Below, in pieces: positions 7,286-21,664 of a stretch of 64,000 nucleotides of DNA. The DNA lies in contig OZ026598.1 in NCBI GenBank assembly GCA_964020085.1, positions 15,458,930-15,522,929 on the forward strand, read 5' to 3'. The position numbers and the translations under genes are program-made. Each line of letters starts with the position of its first letter. Positions within the stretch are counted from its first letter, which is position 1. Under the pieces are notes generated by a model. That model had not been told where the DNA came from, did not search any database, and saw only the letters and a program-made list of their open reading frames with translations. This DNA comes from Micromussa lordhowensis. Its lineage: Eukaryota > Cnidaria > Anthozoa > Scleractinia > Lobophylliidae.

Positions 7286-8723
7286 AGCAATTTTTCTTCT
7301 GCAAGATACGCGGAGAAGCCAAATTTATAGAGATTTGTCGGCCGGAAACCAACAGAAACATCTTTCACTGAGGTTTGCTACAAAAGGAGAAATTTATCTC
7401 TCGAGGAACTCAAAAACGATTAAAATAATACGAGAGTAATTGCGAATTAAAGCTCAAATGATTTCGATTAGGACAGTGTAACAATAGGTAGTTGTTCTAA
7501 GTTATGTTCTTGTGAAGAAATGTCTAACTAAGGTGATACGTTTTGTTTATAGACGGCTGAGAACTTTGATAGATTCCAGCAATGCACCAAGGAAATGTTT
7601 TCCGTTACGTTTAAATCATCTCCTTAAAACCGGTTTGACCTGATCCCAACAAGCTATGTCCGCCATTTTGAATCATCAAATCCAACCGGTCTCGAACCCA
7701 GTCTGACCGGTTTGACAGTGCACCCTCATTGGTTCTCAGACAAGTCTTTGTTCTTTCTCTATATAAGCGCGATATCACCCGGATGGTTGGGCGGTACGTT
7801 CACTCCAATACAACACACACATCTCTCTTAAAAACTCATGCAATATTCAATAATAAAACTCTTAAAACAATACATGTTTAACAGTATTCTCTCTCTCAAT
7901 TTCCTTCACATGTACCTACATGGCCTGCATCTGAATGTGAATGCAGGTTCACAATGGGTAGAAAGCGTGCAAGACTTTCATGCCAAATGGACAGCGACAT
8001 CTTTGAGTCCTCAGCTTCTTCCGCTCTAGTTTTCCCCTTCTTCTGGCCTCTTCTATAAAATGTTCTCCACAATCAAACCAGCAACACCACATTCTATCGC
8101 GCGCGCAAGATCGCAACGTTTATTATGACACAGTCACTTTAGTCTTCAGAACAAATTCAGGTTTTCCGTTGTGGCTGGAGTTTCGGCTGTCAACACAGAA
8201 AATGGTTTTCGTCACTTGCTGGTTAGCGTTCATTGCTGTCAGCAATGTCATTGGACACTTTACTAAGAATCGCTGCGATGAAAGGTAAGGGTAAATAACA
8301 AAGATAATAGTTTTCTAATGTCGAATGAGGGAAAAAAAATAAACTATTTCAACTCCGCAAACTGCTTCTCCAATGGCAGCGGCTTGTTGTAAAAGTTCCA
8401 CGACTATAGTTTTTTGTTAGTATTATCGCAAGAAGAAGCAACTTTCAAGATTTATTTTATTAATATTCTAAATTGCGTTTACAAAATATAATGAGACCAG
8501 CCGTTATGAGAAGAAAGATCAGTTTGCCTTATCGGTGGACCGTGTCCATGGCGACAGTGTAAACAAAAGGGTCGCGTGGCGAGTTGGCGCGGAACATTTG
8601 TTGCCGGTTTTCAGTGTCACGCCATTCAAAATATAAATCAAAACTGTTCAGTAGATGAAGTCCAGAATCTGAGAAAAGAAAGAAGGTACCTATAGCAAAG
8701 ACTCTCGCCAAGATCCAGGTCAC
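7286..8723 (+). repeat. Unit 6
   Basis: 1438 bp. C at the 758-equivalent. A to C at 8026 (shared with 7, 8, 10), T to A at 8406, and A to C at 8689 (minus frame V to G, shared with unit 9). Confidence 0.97.
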
Positions 8724-10161
8724 AGCAATTTTTCTTCTGCAAGATACGCGGAGAAGCCAAATTTATAGAGATTTGTCGGCCGGAAACCAACAGAAACATC
8801 TTTCACTGAGGTTTGCTACAAAAGGAGAAATTTATCTCTCGAGGAACTCAAAAACGATTAAAATAATACGAGAGTAATTGCGAATTAAAGCTCAAATGAT
8901 TTCGATTAGGACAGTGTAACAATAGGTAGTTGTTCTAAGTTATGTTCTTGTGAAGAAATGTCTAACTAAGGTGATACGTTTTGTTTATAGACGGCTGAGA
9001 ACTTTGATAGATTCCAGCAATGCACCAAGGAAATGTTTTCCGTTACGTTTAAATCATCTCCTTAAAACCGGTTTGACCTGATCCCAACAAGCTATGTCCG
9101 CCATTTTGAATCATCAAATCCAACCGGTCTCGAACCCAGTCTGACCGGTTTGACAGTGCACCCTCATTGGTTCTCAGACAAGTCTTTGTTCTTTCTCTAT
9201 ATAAGCACGATATCACCCGGATGGTTGGGCGGTACGTTCACTCCAATACAACACACACATCTCTCTTAAAAACTCATGCAATATTCAATAATAAAACTCT
9301 TAAAACAATACATGTTTAACAGTATTCTCTCTCTCAATTTCCTTCACATGTACCTACATGGCCTGCATCTGAATGTGAATGCAGGTTCATAATGGGTAGA
9401 AAGCGTGCAAGACTTTCATGCCAAATGGACAGCGACATCTTTGAGTCCTCAGCTTCTTCCGCTCTAGTTTTCCCCTTCTTCTGGCCTCTTCTATAAAATG
9501 TTCTCCACAATCAAACCAGCAACACCACATTCTATCGCGCGCTCAAGATCGCAACGTTTATTATGACACAGTCACTTTAGTCTTCAGAACAAATTCAGGT
9601 TTTCCGTTGTGGCTGGAGTTTCGGCTGTCAACACAGAAAATGGTTTTCGTCACTTGCTGGTTAGCGTTCATTGCTGTCAGCAATGTCATTGGACACTTTA
9701 CTAAGAATCGCTGCGATGAAAGGTAAGGGTAAATAACAAAGATAATAGTTTTCTAATGTCGAATGAGGGAAAAAAAATAAACTATTTCAACTCCGCAAAC
9801 TGCTTCTCCAATGGCAGCGGCTTGTTGTAAAAGTTCCACGACTTTAGTTTTTTGTTAGTATTATCGCAAGAAGAAGCAACTTTCAAGATTTATTTTATTA
9901 ATATTCTAAATTGCGTTTACAAAATATAATGAGACCAGCCGTTATGAGAAGAAAGATCAGTTTGCCTTATCGGTGGACCGTGTCCATGGCGACAGTGTAA
10001 ACAAAAGGGTCGCGTGGCGAGTTGGCGCGGAACATTTGTTGCCGGTTTTCAGTGTCACGCCATTCAAAATATAAATCAAAACTGTTCAGTAGATGAAGTC
10101 CAGAATCTGAGAAAAGAAAGAAGGTAACTATAGCAAAGACTCTCGCCAAGATCCAGGTCAC
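8724..10161 (+). repeat. Unit 7
   Basis: 1438 bp. T at the 758-equivalent. G to A at 9207 just after the TATA box, A to C at 9464, and G to T at 9543 in the CGCGCG run (shared with 20, 23, 24). Confidence 0.97.
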
Positions 10162-11598
10162 AGCAATTTTTCTTCTGCAAGATACGCGGAGAAGCCAAAT
10201 TTATAGAGATTTGTCGGCCGGAAACCAACAGAAACATCTTTCACTGAGGTTTGCTACAAAAGGAGAAATTTATCTCTCGAGGAACTCAAAAACGATTAAA
10301 ATAATACGAGAGTAATTGCGAATTAAACTCAAATGATTTCGATTAGGACAGTGTAACAATAGGTAGTTGTTCTAAGTTATGTTCTTGTGAAGAAATGTCT
10401 AACTAAGGTGATACGTTTTGTTTATAGACGGCTGAGAACTTTGATAGATTCCAGCAATGCACCAAGGAAATGTTTTCCGTTACGTTTAAATCATCTCCTT
10501 AAAACCGGTTTGACCTGATCCCAACAAGCTATGTCCGCCATTTTGAATCATCAAATCCAACCGGTCTCGAACCCAGTCTGACCGGTTTGACAGTGCACCC
10601 TCATTGGTTCTCAGACAAGTCTTTGTTCTTTCTCTATATAAGCGCGATATCACCCGGATGGTTGGGCGGTACGTTCACTCCAATACAACACACACATCTC
10701 TCTTAAAAACTCATGCAATATTCAATAATAAAACTCTTAAAACAATACATGTTTAACAGTATTCTCTCTCTCAATTTCCTTCACATGTACCTACATGGCC
10801 TGCATCTGAATGTGAATGCAGGTTCACAATGGGTAGAAAGCGTGCAAGACTTTCATGCCAAATGGACAGCGACATCTTTGAGTCCTCAGCTTCTTCCGCT
10901 CTAGTTTTCCCCTTCTTCTGGCCTCTTCTATAAAATGTTCTCCACAATCAAACCAGCAACACCACATTCTATCGCGCGCGCAAGATCGCAACGTTTATTA
11001 TGACACAGTCACTTAAGTCTTCAGAACAAATTCAGGTTTTCCGTTGTGGCTGGAGTTTCGGCTGTCAACACAGAAAATGGTTTTCGTCACTTGCTGGTTA
11101 GCGTTCATTGCTGTCAGCAATGTCATTGGACACTTTACTAAGAATCGCTGCGATGAAAGGTAAGGGTAAATAACAAAGATAATAGTTTTCTAATGTCGAA
11201 TGAGGGAAAAAAAATAAACTATTTCAACTCCGCAAACTGCTTCTCCAATGGCAGCGGCTTGTTGTAAAAGTTCCACGACTTTAGTTTTTTGTTAGTATTA
11301 TCGCAAGAAGAAGCAACTTTCAAGATTTATTTTATTAATATTCTAAATTGCGTTTACAAAATATAATGAGACCAGCCGTTATGAGAAGAAAGATCAGTTT
11401 GCCTTATCGGTGGACCGTGTCCATGGCGACAGTGTAAACAAAAGGGTCGCGTGGCGAGTTGGCGCGGAACATTTGTTGCCGGTTTTCAGTGTCACGCCAT
11501 TCAAAATATAAATCAAAACTGTTCAGTAGATGAAGTCCAGAATCTGAGAAAAGAAAGAAGGTAACTATAGCAAAGACTCTCGCCAAGATCCAGGTCAC
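10162..11598 (+). repeat. Unit 8
   Basis: 1437 bp. One base lost near 10327 (AAGCTC to AACTC, shared with unit 11). A to C at 10901; T to A at 11015. C at the 758-equivalent. Confidence 0.97.
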
Positions 11599-13036
11599 AG
11601 CAATTTTTCTTCTGCAAGATACGCGGAGAAGCCAAATTTATAGAGATTTGTCGGCCGGAAACCAACAGAAACATCTTTCACTGAGGTTTGCTACAAAAGG
11701 AGAAATTTATCTCTCGAGGAACTCAAAAACGATTAAAATAATACGAGAGTAATTGCGAATTAAAGCTCAAATGATTTCGATTAGGACAGTGTAACAATAG
11801 GTAGTTGTTCTAAGTTATGTTCTTGTGAAGAAATGTCTAACTAAGGTGATACGTTTTGTTTATAGACGGCTGAGAACTTTGATAGATTCCAGCAATGCAC
11901 CAAGGAAATGTTTTCCGTTACGTTTAAATCATCTCCTTAAAACCGGTTTGACCTGATCCCAACAAGCTATGTCCGCCATTTTGAATCATCAAATCCAACC
12001 GGTCTCGAACCCAGTCTGACCGGTTTGACAGTGCACCCTCATTGGTTCTCAGACAAGTCTTTGTTCTTTCTCTATATAAGCGCGATATCACCCGGATGGT
12101 TGGGCGGTACGTTCACTCCAATACAACACACGCATCTCTCTTAAAAACTCATGCAATATTCAATAATAAAACTCTTAAAACAATACATGTTTAACAGTAT
12201 TCTCTCTCTCAATTTCCTTCACATGTACCTACATGGCCTGCATCTGAATGTGAATGCAGGTTCACAATGGGTAGAAAGCGTGCAAGACTTTCATGCCAAA
12301 TGGACAGCGACATCTTTGAGTCCTCAGCTTCTTCCGCTATAGTTTTCCCCTTCTTCTGGCCTCTTCTATAAAATGTTCTCCACAATCAAACCAGCAACAC
12401 CACATTCTATCGCGCGCGCAAGATCGCAACGTTTATTATGACACAGTCACTTTAGTCTTCAGAACAAATTCAGGTTTTCCGTTGTGGCTGGAGTTTCGGC
12501 TGTCAACACAGAAAATGGTTTTCGTCACTTGCTGGTTAGCGTTCATTGCTGTCAGCAATGTCATTGGACACTTTACTAAGAATCGCTGCGATGAAAGGTA
12601 AGGGTAAATAACAAAGATAATAGTTTTCTAATGTCGAATGAGGGAAAAAAAATAAACTATTTCAACTCCGCAAACTGCTTCTCCAATGGCAGCGGCTTGT
12701 TGTAAAAGTTCCACGACTTTAGTTTTTTGTTAGTATTATCGCAAGAAGAAGCAACTTTCAAGATTTATTTTATTAATATTCTAAATTGCGTTTACAAAAT
12801 ATAATGAGACCAGCCGTTATGAGAAGAAAGATCAGTTTGCCTTATCGGTGGACCGTGTCCATGGCGACAGTGTAAACAAAAGGGTCGCGTGGCGAGTTGG
12901 CGCGGAACATTTGTTGCCGGTTTTCAGTGTCACGCCATTCAAAATATAAATCAAAACTGTTCAGTAGATGAAGTCCAGAATCTGAGAAAAGAAAGAAGGT
13001 ACCTATAGCAAAGACTCTCGCCAAGATCCAGGTCAC
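11599..13036 (+). repeat. Unit 9
   Basis: 1438 bp. C at the 758-equivalent. A to G at 12132; A to C at 13002 (minus frame V to G, as unit 6). Confidence 0.97.
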
Positions 13037-14475
13037 AGCAATTTTTCTTCTGCAAGATACGCGGAGAAGCCAAATTTATAGAGATTTGTCGGCCGGAAAC
13101 CAACAGAAACATCTTTCACTGAGGTTTGCTACAAAAGGAGAAATTTATCTCTCGAGGAACTCAAAAACGATTAAAATAATACGAGAGTAATTGCGAGTTA
13201 AAGCTCAAATGATTTCGATTAGGACAGTGTAACAATAGGTAGTTGTTCTAAGTTATGTTCTTGTGAAGAAATGTCTAACTAAGGTGATACGTTTTGTTTA
13301 TAGACGGCTGAGAACTTTGATAGATTCCAGCAATGCACCAAGGAAATGTTTTCCGTTACGTTTAAATCATCTCCTTAAAACCGGTTTGACCTGATCCCAA
13401 CAAGCTATGTCCGCCATTTTGAATCATCAAATCCAACCGGTCTCGAACCCAGTCTGACCGGTTTGACAGTGCACCCTCATTGGTTCTCAGACAAGTCTTT
13501 GTTCTTTCTCTATATAAGCGCGATATCACCCGGATGGTTGGGCGGTACGTTCACTCCAATACAACACACACATCTCTCTTAAAAACTCATGCAATATTCA
13601 ATAATAAAACTCTTAAAACAATACATGTTTAACAGTATTCTCTCTCTCAATTTCCTTCACATGTACCTACATGGCCTGCATCTGAATGTGAATGCAGGTT
13701 CATAATGGGTAGAAAGCGTGCAAGACTTTCATGCCAAATGGACAGCGACATCTTTGAGTCCTCAGCTTCTTCCGCTCTAGTTTTCCCCTTCTTCTGGCCT
13801 CTTCTATAAAATGTTCTCCACAATCAAACCAGCAACACCACATTCTATCGCGCGCGCAAGATCGCAACGTTTATTATGACACAGTCACTTTAGTCTTCAG
13901 AACAAATTCAGGTTTTCCGTTGTGGCTGGAGTTTCGGCTGTCAACACAGAAAATGGTTTTCGTCACTTGCTGGTTAGCGTTCATTGCTGTCAGCAATGTC
14001 ATTGGACACTTTACTAAGAATCGCTGCGATGAAAGGTAAGGGTAAATAACAAAGATAATAGTTTTCTAATGTCGAATGAGGGAAAAAAAAATAAACTATT
14101 TCAACTCCGCAAACTGCTTCTCCAATGGCAGCGGCTTGTTGTAAAAGTTCCACGACTTTAGTTTTTTGTTAGTATTATCGCAAGAAGAAGCAACTTTCAA
14201 GATTTATTTTATTAATATTCTAAATTGCGTTTACAAAATATAATGAGACCAGCCGTTATGAGAAGAAAGATCAGTTTGCCTTATCGGTGGACCGTGTCCA
14301 TGGCGACAGTGTAAACAAAAGGGTCGCGTGGCGAGTTGGCGCGGAACATTTGTTGCCGGTTTTCAGTGTCACGCCATTCAAAATATAAATCAAAACTGTT
14401 CAGTAGATGAAGTCCAGAATCTGAGAAAAGAAAGAAGGTAACTATAGCAAAGACTCTCGCCAAGATCCAGGTCAC
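13037..14475 (+). repeat. Unit 10
   Basis: 1439 bp, from a 9-base A run. A to G at 13197 and A to C at 13777. T at the 758-equivalent. Confidence 0.97.
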
Positions 14476-15912
14476 AGCAATTTTTCTTCTGCAAGATACG
14501 CGGAGAAGCCAAATTTATAGAGATTTGTCGGCCGGAAACCAACAGAAACATCTTTCACTGAGGTTTGCTACAAAAGGAGAAATTTATCTCTCGAGGAACT
14601 CAAAAACGATTAAAATAATACGAGAGTAATTGCGAATTAAACTCAAATGATTTCGATTAGGACAGTGTAACAATAGGTAGTTGTTCTAACTTATGTTCTT
14701 GTGAAGAAATGTCTAACTAAGGTGATACGTTTTGTTTATAGACGGCTGAGAACTTTGATAGATTCCAGCAATGCACCAAGGAAATGTTTTCCGTTACGTT
14801 TAAATCATCTCCTTAAAACCGGTTTGACCTGATCCCAACAAGCTATGTCCGCCATTTTGAATCATCAAATCCAACCGGTCTCGAACCCAGTCTGACCGGT
14901 TTGACAGTGCACCCTCATTGGTTCTCAGACAAGTCTTTGTTCTTTCTCTATATAAGCGCGATATCACCCGGATGGTTGGGCGGTACGTTCACTCCAATAC
15001 AACACACACATCTCTCTTAAAAACTCATGCAATATTCAATAATAAAACTCTTAAAACAATACATGTTTAACAGTATTCTCTCTCTCAATTTCCTTCACAT
15101 GTACCTACATGGCCTGCATCTGAATGTGAATGCAGGTTCATAATGGGTAGAAAGCGTGCAAGACTTTCATGCCAAATGGACAGCGACATCTTTGAGTCCT
15201 CAGCTTCTTCCGCTATAGTTTTCCCCTTCTTCTGGCCTCTTCTATAAAATGTTCTCCACAATCAAACCAGCAACACCACATTCTATCGCGCGCGCAAGAT
15301 CGCAACGTTTATTATGACACAGTCACTTTAGTCTTCAGAACAAATTCAGGTTTTCCGTTGTGGCTGGAGTTTCGGCTGTCAACACAGAAAATGGTTTTCG
15401 TCACTTGCTGGTTAGCGTTCATTGCTGTCAGCAATGTCATTGGACACTTTACTAAGAATCGCTGCGATGAAAGGTAAGGGTAAATAACAAAGATAATAGT
15501 TTTCTAATGTCGAATGAGGGAAAAAAAATAAACTATTTCAACTCCGCAAACTGCTTCTCCAATGGCAGCGGCTTGTTGTAAAAGTTCCACGACTTTAGTT
15601 TTTTGTTAGTATTATCGCAAGAAGAAGCAACTTTCAAGATTTATTTTATTAATATTCTAAATTGCGTTTACAAAATATAATGAGACCAGCCGTTATGAGA
15701 AGAAAGATCAGTTTGCCTTATCGGTGGACCGTGTCCATGGCGACAGTGTAAACAAAAGGGTCGCGTGGCGAGTTGGCGCGGAACATTTGTTGCCGGTTTT
15801 CAGTGTCACGCCATTCAAAATATAAATCAAAACTGTTCAGTAGATGAAGTCCAGAATCTGAGAAAAGAAAGAAGGTAACTATAGCAAAGACTCTCGCCAA
15901 GATCCAGGTCAC
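14476..15912 (+). repeat. Unit 11
   Basis: 1437 bp. Same single-base loss as unit 8 (near 14641). G to C at 14690. T at the 758-equivalent. Confidence 0.97.
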
Positions 15913-17350
15913 AGCAATTTTTCTTCTGCAAGATACGCGGAGAAGCCAAATTTATAGAGATTTGTCGGCCGGAAACCAACAGAAACATCTTTCACTGAGG
16001 TTTGCTACAAAAGGAGAAATTTATCTCTCGAGGAACTCAAAAACGATTAAAATAATACGAGAGTAATTGCGAATTAAAGCTCAAATGATTTCGATTAGGA
16101 CAGTGTAACAATAGGTAGTTGTTCTAAGTTATGTTCTTGTGAAGAAATGTCTAACTAAGGTGATACGTTTTGTTTATAGACGGCTGAGAACTTTGATAGA
16201 TTCCAGCAATGCACCAAGGAAATGTTTTCCGTTACGTTTAAATCATCTCCTTAAAACCGGTTTGACCTGATCCCAACAAGCTATGTCCGCCATTTTGAAT
16301 CATCAAATCCAACCGGTCTCGAACCCAGTCTGACCGGTTTGACAGTGCACCCTCATTGGTTCTCAGACAAGTCTTTGTTCTTTCTCTATATAAGCGCGAT
16401 ATCACCCGGATGGTTGGGCGGTACGTTCACTCCAATACAACACACACATCTCTCTTAAAAACTCATGCAATATTCAATAATAAAACTCTTAAAACAATAC
16501 ATGTTTAACAGTATTCTCTCTCTCAATTTCCTTCACATGTACCTACATGGCCTGCATCTGAATGTGAATGCAGGTTCACAATGGGTAGAAAGCGTGCAAG
16601 ACTTTCATGCCAAATGGACAGCCTCATCTTTGAGTCTTCAGCTTCTTCCGCTATAGTTTTCCCCTTCTTCTGGCCTCTTCTATAAAATGTTCTCCACAAT
16701 CAAACCAGCAACACCACATTCTATCGCGCGCGCAAGATCGCAACGTTTATTATGACACAGTCACTTTAGTCTTCAGAACAAATTCAGGTTTTCCGTTGTG
16801 GCTGGAGTTTCGGCTGTCAACACAGAAAATGGTTTTCGTCACTTGCTGGTTAGCGTTCATTGCTGTCAGCAATGTCATTGGACACTTTACTAAGAATCGC
16901 TGCGATGAAAGGTAAGGGTAAATAACAAAGATAATAGTTTTCTAATGTCGAATGAGGGAAAAAAAATAAACTATTTCAACTCCGCAAACTGCTTCTCCAA
17001 TGGCAGCGGCTTGTTGTAAAAGTTCCACGACTTTAGTTTTTTGTTAGTATTATCGCAAGAAGAAGCAACTTTCAAGATTTATTTTATTAATATTCTAAAT
17101 TGCGTTTACAAAATATAATGAGACCAGCCGTTATGAGAAGAAAGATCAGTTTGCCTTATCGGTGGACCGTGTCCATGGCGACAGTGTAAACAAAAGGGTC
17201 GCGTGGCGAGTTGGCGCGGAACATTTGTTGCCGGTTTTCAGTGTCACGCCATTCAAAATATAAATCAAAACTGTTCAGTAGATGAAGTCCAGAATCTGAG
17301 AAAAGAAAGAAGGTAACTATAGCAAAGACTCTCGCCAAGATCCAGGTCAC
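15913..17350 (+). repeat. Unit 12
   Basis: 1438 bp. Three private changes close together at 16623, 16624 and 16637, all inside the 34-codon ORF. C at the 758-equivalent. Confidence 0.97.
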
Positions 17351-18788
17351 AGCAATTTTTCTTCTGCAAGATACGCGGAGAAGCCAAATTTATAGAGATT
17401 TGTCGGCCGGAAACCAACAGAAACATCTTTCACTGAGGTTTGCTACAAAAGGAGAAATTTATCTCTCGAGGAACTCAAAAACGATTAAAATAATACGAGA
17501 GTAATTGCGAATTAAAGCTCAAATGATTTCGATTAGGACAGTGTAACAATAGGTAGTTGTTCTAAGTTATGTTCTTGTGAAGAAATGTCTAACTAAGGTG
17601 ATACGTTTTGTTTATAGACGGCTGAGAACTTTGATAGATTCCAGCAATGCACCAAGGAAATGTTTTCCGTTACGTTTAAATCATCTCCTTAAAACCGGTT
17701 TGACCTGATCCCAACAAGCTATGTCCGCCATTTTGAATCATCAAATCCAACCGGTCTCGAACCCAGTCTGACCGGTTTGACAGTGCACCCTCATTGGTTC
17801 TCAGACAAGTCTTTGTTCTTTCTCTATATAAGCGCGACATCACCCGGATGGTTGGGCGGTACGTTCACTCCAATACAACACACACATCTCTCTTGAAAAC
17901 TCATGCAATATTCAATAATAAAACTCTTAAAAAAATACATGTTTAACAGTATTCTCTCTCTCAATTTCCTTCACATGTACCTACATGGCCTGCATCTGAA
18001 TGTGAATGCAGGTTCACAATGGGTAGAAAGCGTGCAAGACTTTCATGCCAAATGGACAGCGACATCTTTGAGTCCTCAGCTTCTTCCGCTATAGTTTTCC
18101 CCTTCTTCTGGCCTCTTCTATAAAATGTTCTCCACAATCAAACCAGCAACACCACATTCTATCGCGCGCGCAAGATCGCAACGTTTATTATGACACAGTC
18201 ACTTTAGTCTTCAGAACAAATTCAGGTTTTCCGTTGTGGCTGGAGTTTTGGCTGTCAACACAGAAAATGGTTTTCGTCACTTGCTGGTTAGCGTTCATTG
18301 CTGTCAGCAATGTCATTGGACACTTTAGTAAGAATCGCTGCGATGAAAGGTAAGGGTAAATAACAAAGATAATAGTTTTCTAATGTCGAATGAGGGAAAA
18401 AAAATAAACTATTTCAACTCCGCAAACTGCTTCTCCAATGGCAGCGGCTTGTTGTAAAAAATCCACGACTTTAGTTTTTTGTTAGTATTATCGCAAGAAG
18501 AAGCAACTTTCAAGATTTATTTTATTAATATTCTAAATTGCGTTTACAAAATATAATGAGACCAGCCGTTATGAGAAGAAAGATCAGTTTGCCTTATCGG
18601 TGGACCGTGTCCATGGCGACAGTGTAAACAAAAGGGTCGCGTGGCGAGTTGGCGCGGAACATTTGTTGCCGGTTTTCAGTGTCACGCCATTCAAAATATA
18701 AATCAAAACTGTTCAGTAGATGAAGTCCAGAATCTGAGAAAAGAAAGAAGGTAACTATAGCAAAGACTCTCGCCAAGATCCAGGTCAC
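17351..18788 (+). repeat. Unit 13, twin of unit 14
   Basis: 1438 bp. It carries a private set shared almost wholly with unit 14: GACATC near 17837, TTGAAAAC near 17895, an A-rich change near 17932, and changes near 18247, 18328 and 18459-18460. C at the 758-equivalent. Confidence 0.97.
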
Positions 18789-20226
18789 AGCAATTTTTCT
18801 TCTGCAAGATACGCGGAGAAGCCAAATTTATAGAGATTTGTCGGCCGGAAACCAACAGAAACATCTTTCACTGAGGTTTGCTACAAAAGGAGAAATTTAT
18901 CTCTCGAGGAACTCAAAAACGATTAAAATAATACGAGAGTAATTGCGAATTAAAGCTCAAATGATTTCGATTAGGACAGTGTAACAATAGGTAGTTGTTC
19001 TAACTTATGTTCTTGTGAAGAAATGTCTAACTAAGGTGATACGTTTTGTTTATAGACGGCTGAGAACTTTGATAGATTCCAGCAATGCACCAAGGAAATG
19101 TTTTCCGTTACGTTTAAATCATCTCCTTAAAACCGGTTTGACCTGATCCCAACAAGCTATGTCCGCCATTTTGAATCATCAAATCCAACCGGTCTCGAAC
19201 CCAGTCTGACCGGTTTGACAGTGCACCCTCATTGGTTCTCAGACAAGTCTTTGTTCTTTCTCTATATAAGCGCGACATCACCCGGATGGTTGGGCGGTAC
19301 GTTCACTCCAATACAACACACACATCTCTCTTGAAAACTCATGCAATATTCAATAATAAAACTCTTAAAAAAATACATGTTTAACAGTATTCTCTCTCTC
19401 AATTTCCTTCACATGTACCTACATGGCCTGCATCTGAATGTGAATGCAGGTTCACAATGGGTAGAAAGCGTGCAAGACTTTCATGCCAAATGGACAGCGA
19501 CATCTTTGAGTCCTCAGCTTCTTCCGCTATAGTTTTCCCCTTCTTCTGGCCTCTTCTATAAAATGTTCTCCACAATCAAACCAGCAACACCACATTCTAT
19601 CGCGCGCGCAAGATCGCAACGTTTATTATGACACAGTCACTTTAGTCTTCAGAACAAATTCAGGTTTTCCGTTGTGGCTGGAGTTTTGGCTGTCAACACA
19701 GAAAATGGTTTTCGTCACTTGCTGGTTAGCGTTCATTGCTGTCAGCAATGTCATTGGACACTTTAGTAAGAATCGCTGCGATGAAAGGTAAGGGTAAATA
19801 ACAAAGATAATAGTTTTCTAATGTCGAATGAGGGAAAAAAAATAAACTATTTCAACTCCGCAAACTGCTTCTCCAATGGCAGCGGCTTGTTGTAAAAAAT
19901 CCACGACTTTAGTTTTTTGTTAGTATTATCGCAAGAAGAAGCAACTTTCAAGATTTATTTTATTAATATTCTAAATTGCGTTTACAAAATATAATGAGAC
20001 CAGCCGTTATGAGAAGAAAGATCAGTTTGCCTTATCGGTGGACCGTGTCCATGGCGACAGTGTAAACAAAAGGGTCGCGTGGCGAGTTGGCGCGGAACAT
20101 TTGTTGCCGGTTTTCAGTGTCACGCCATTCAAAATATAAATCAAAACTGTTCAGTAGATGAAGTCCAGAATCTGAGAAAAGAAAGAAGGTAACTATAGCA
20201 AAGACTCTCGCCAAGATCCAGGTCAC
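18789..20226 (+). repeat. Unit 14, twin of unit 13
   Basis: 1438 bp. Same variant set as unit 13 (near 19275, 19333, 19371, 19685, 19766, 19897-19898), plus G to C near 19004 shared with units 15-17. Confidence 0.97.
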
Positions 20227-21664
20227 AGCAATTTTTCTTCTGCAAGATACGCGGAGAAGCCAAATTTATAGAGATTTGTCGGCCGGAAACCAACAGAAAC
20301 ATCTTTCACTGAGGTTTGCTACAAAAGGAGAAATTTATCTCTCGAGGAACTCAAAAACGATTAAAATAATACGAGAGTAATTGCGAATTAAAGCTCAAAT
20401 GATTTCGATTAGGACAGTGTAACAATAGGTAGTTGTTCTAACTTATGTTCTTGTAATGAAATGTCTAACTAAGGTGATACGTTTTGTTTATAGACGGCTG
20501 AGAACTTTGATAGATTCCAGCAATGCACCAAGGAAATGTTTTCCGTTACGTTTAAATCATCTCCTTAAAACCGGTTTGACCTGATCCCAACAAGCTATGT
20601 CCGCCATTTTGAATCATCAAATCCAACCGGTCTCGAACCCAGTCTGACCGGTTTGACAGTGCACCCTCATTGGTTCTCAGACAAGTCTTTGTTCTTTCTC
20701 TATATAAGCGCGATATCACCCGGATGGTTGGGCGGTACGTTCACTCCAATACAACACACACATCTCTCTTGAAAACTCATGCAATATTCAATAATAAAAC
20801 TCTTAAAACAATACATGTTTAACAGTATTCTCTCTCTCAATTTCCTTCACATGTACCTACATGGCCTGCATCTGAATGTGAATGCAGGTTCACAATGGGT
20901 AGAAAGCGTGCAAGACTTTCATGCCAAATGGACAGCGACATCTTTGAGTCCTCAGCTTCTTCCGCTATAGTTTTCCCCTTCTTCTGGCCTCTTCTATAAA
21001 ATGTTCTCCACAATCAAACCAGCAACACCACATTCTATCGCGCGCGCAAGATCGCAACGTTTATTATGACACAGTCACTTTAGTCTTCAGAACAAATTCA
21101 GGTTTTCCGTTGTGGCTGGAGTTTCGGCTGTCAACACAGAAAATGGTTTTCGTCACTTGCTGGTTAGCGTTCATTGCTGTCAGCAATGTCATTGGACACT
21201 TTACTAAGAATCGCTGCGATGAAAGGTAAGGGTAAATAACAAAGATAATAGTTTTCTAATGTCGAATGAGGGAAAAAAAATAAACTATTTCAACTCCGCA
21301 AACTGCTTCTCCAATGGCAGCGGCTTGTTGTAAAAGTTCCACGACTTTAGTTTTTTGTTAGTATTATCGCAAGAAGAAGCAACTTTCAAGATTTATTTTA
21401 TTAATATTCTAAATTGCGTTTACAAAATATAATGAGACCAGCCGTTATGAGAAGAAAGATCAGTTTGCCTTATCGGTGGACCGTGTCCATGGCGACAGTG
21501 TAAACAAAAGGGTCGCGTGGCGAGTTGGCGCGGAACATTTGTTGCCGGTTTTCAGTGTCACGCCATTCAAAATATAAATCAAAACTGTTCAGTAGATGAA
21601 GTCCAGAATCTGAGAAAAGAAAGAAGGTAACTATAGCAAAGACTCTCGCCAAGATCCAGGTCAC
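20227..21664 (+). repeat. Unit 15
   Basis: 1438 bp. G to C near 20442; two private changes at 20455 and 20457; TTGAAAAC near 20771 shared with 13 and 14. Last unit with C at the 758-equivalent. Confidence 0.97.
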
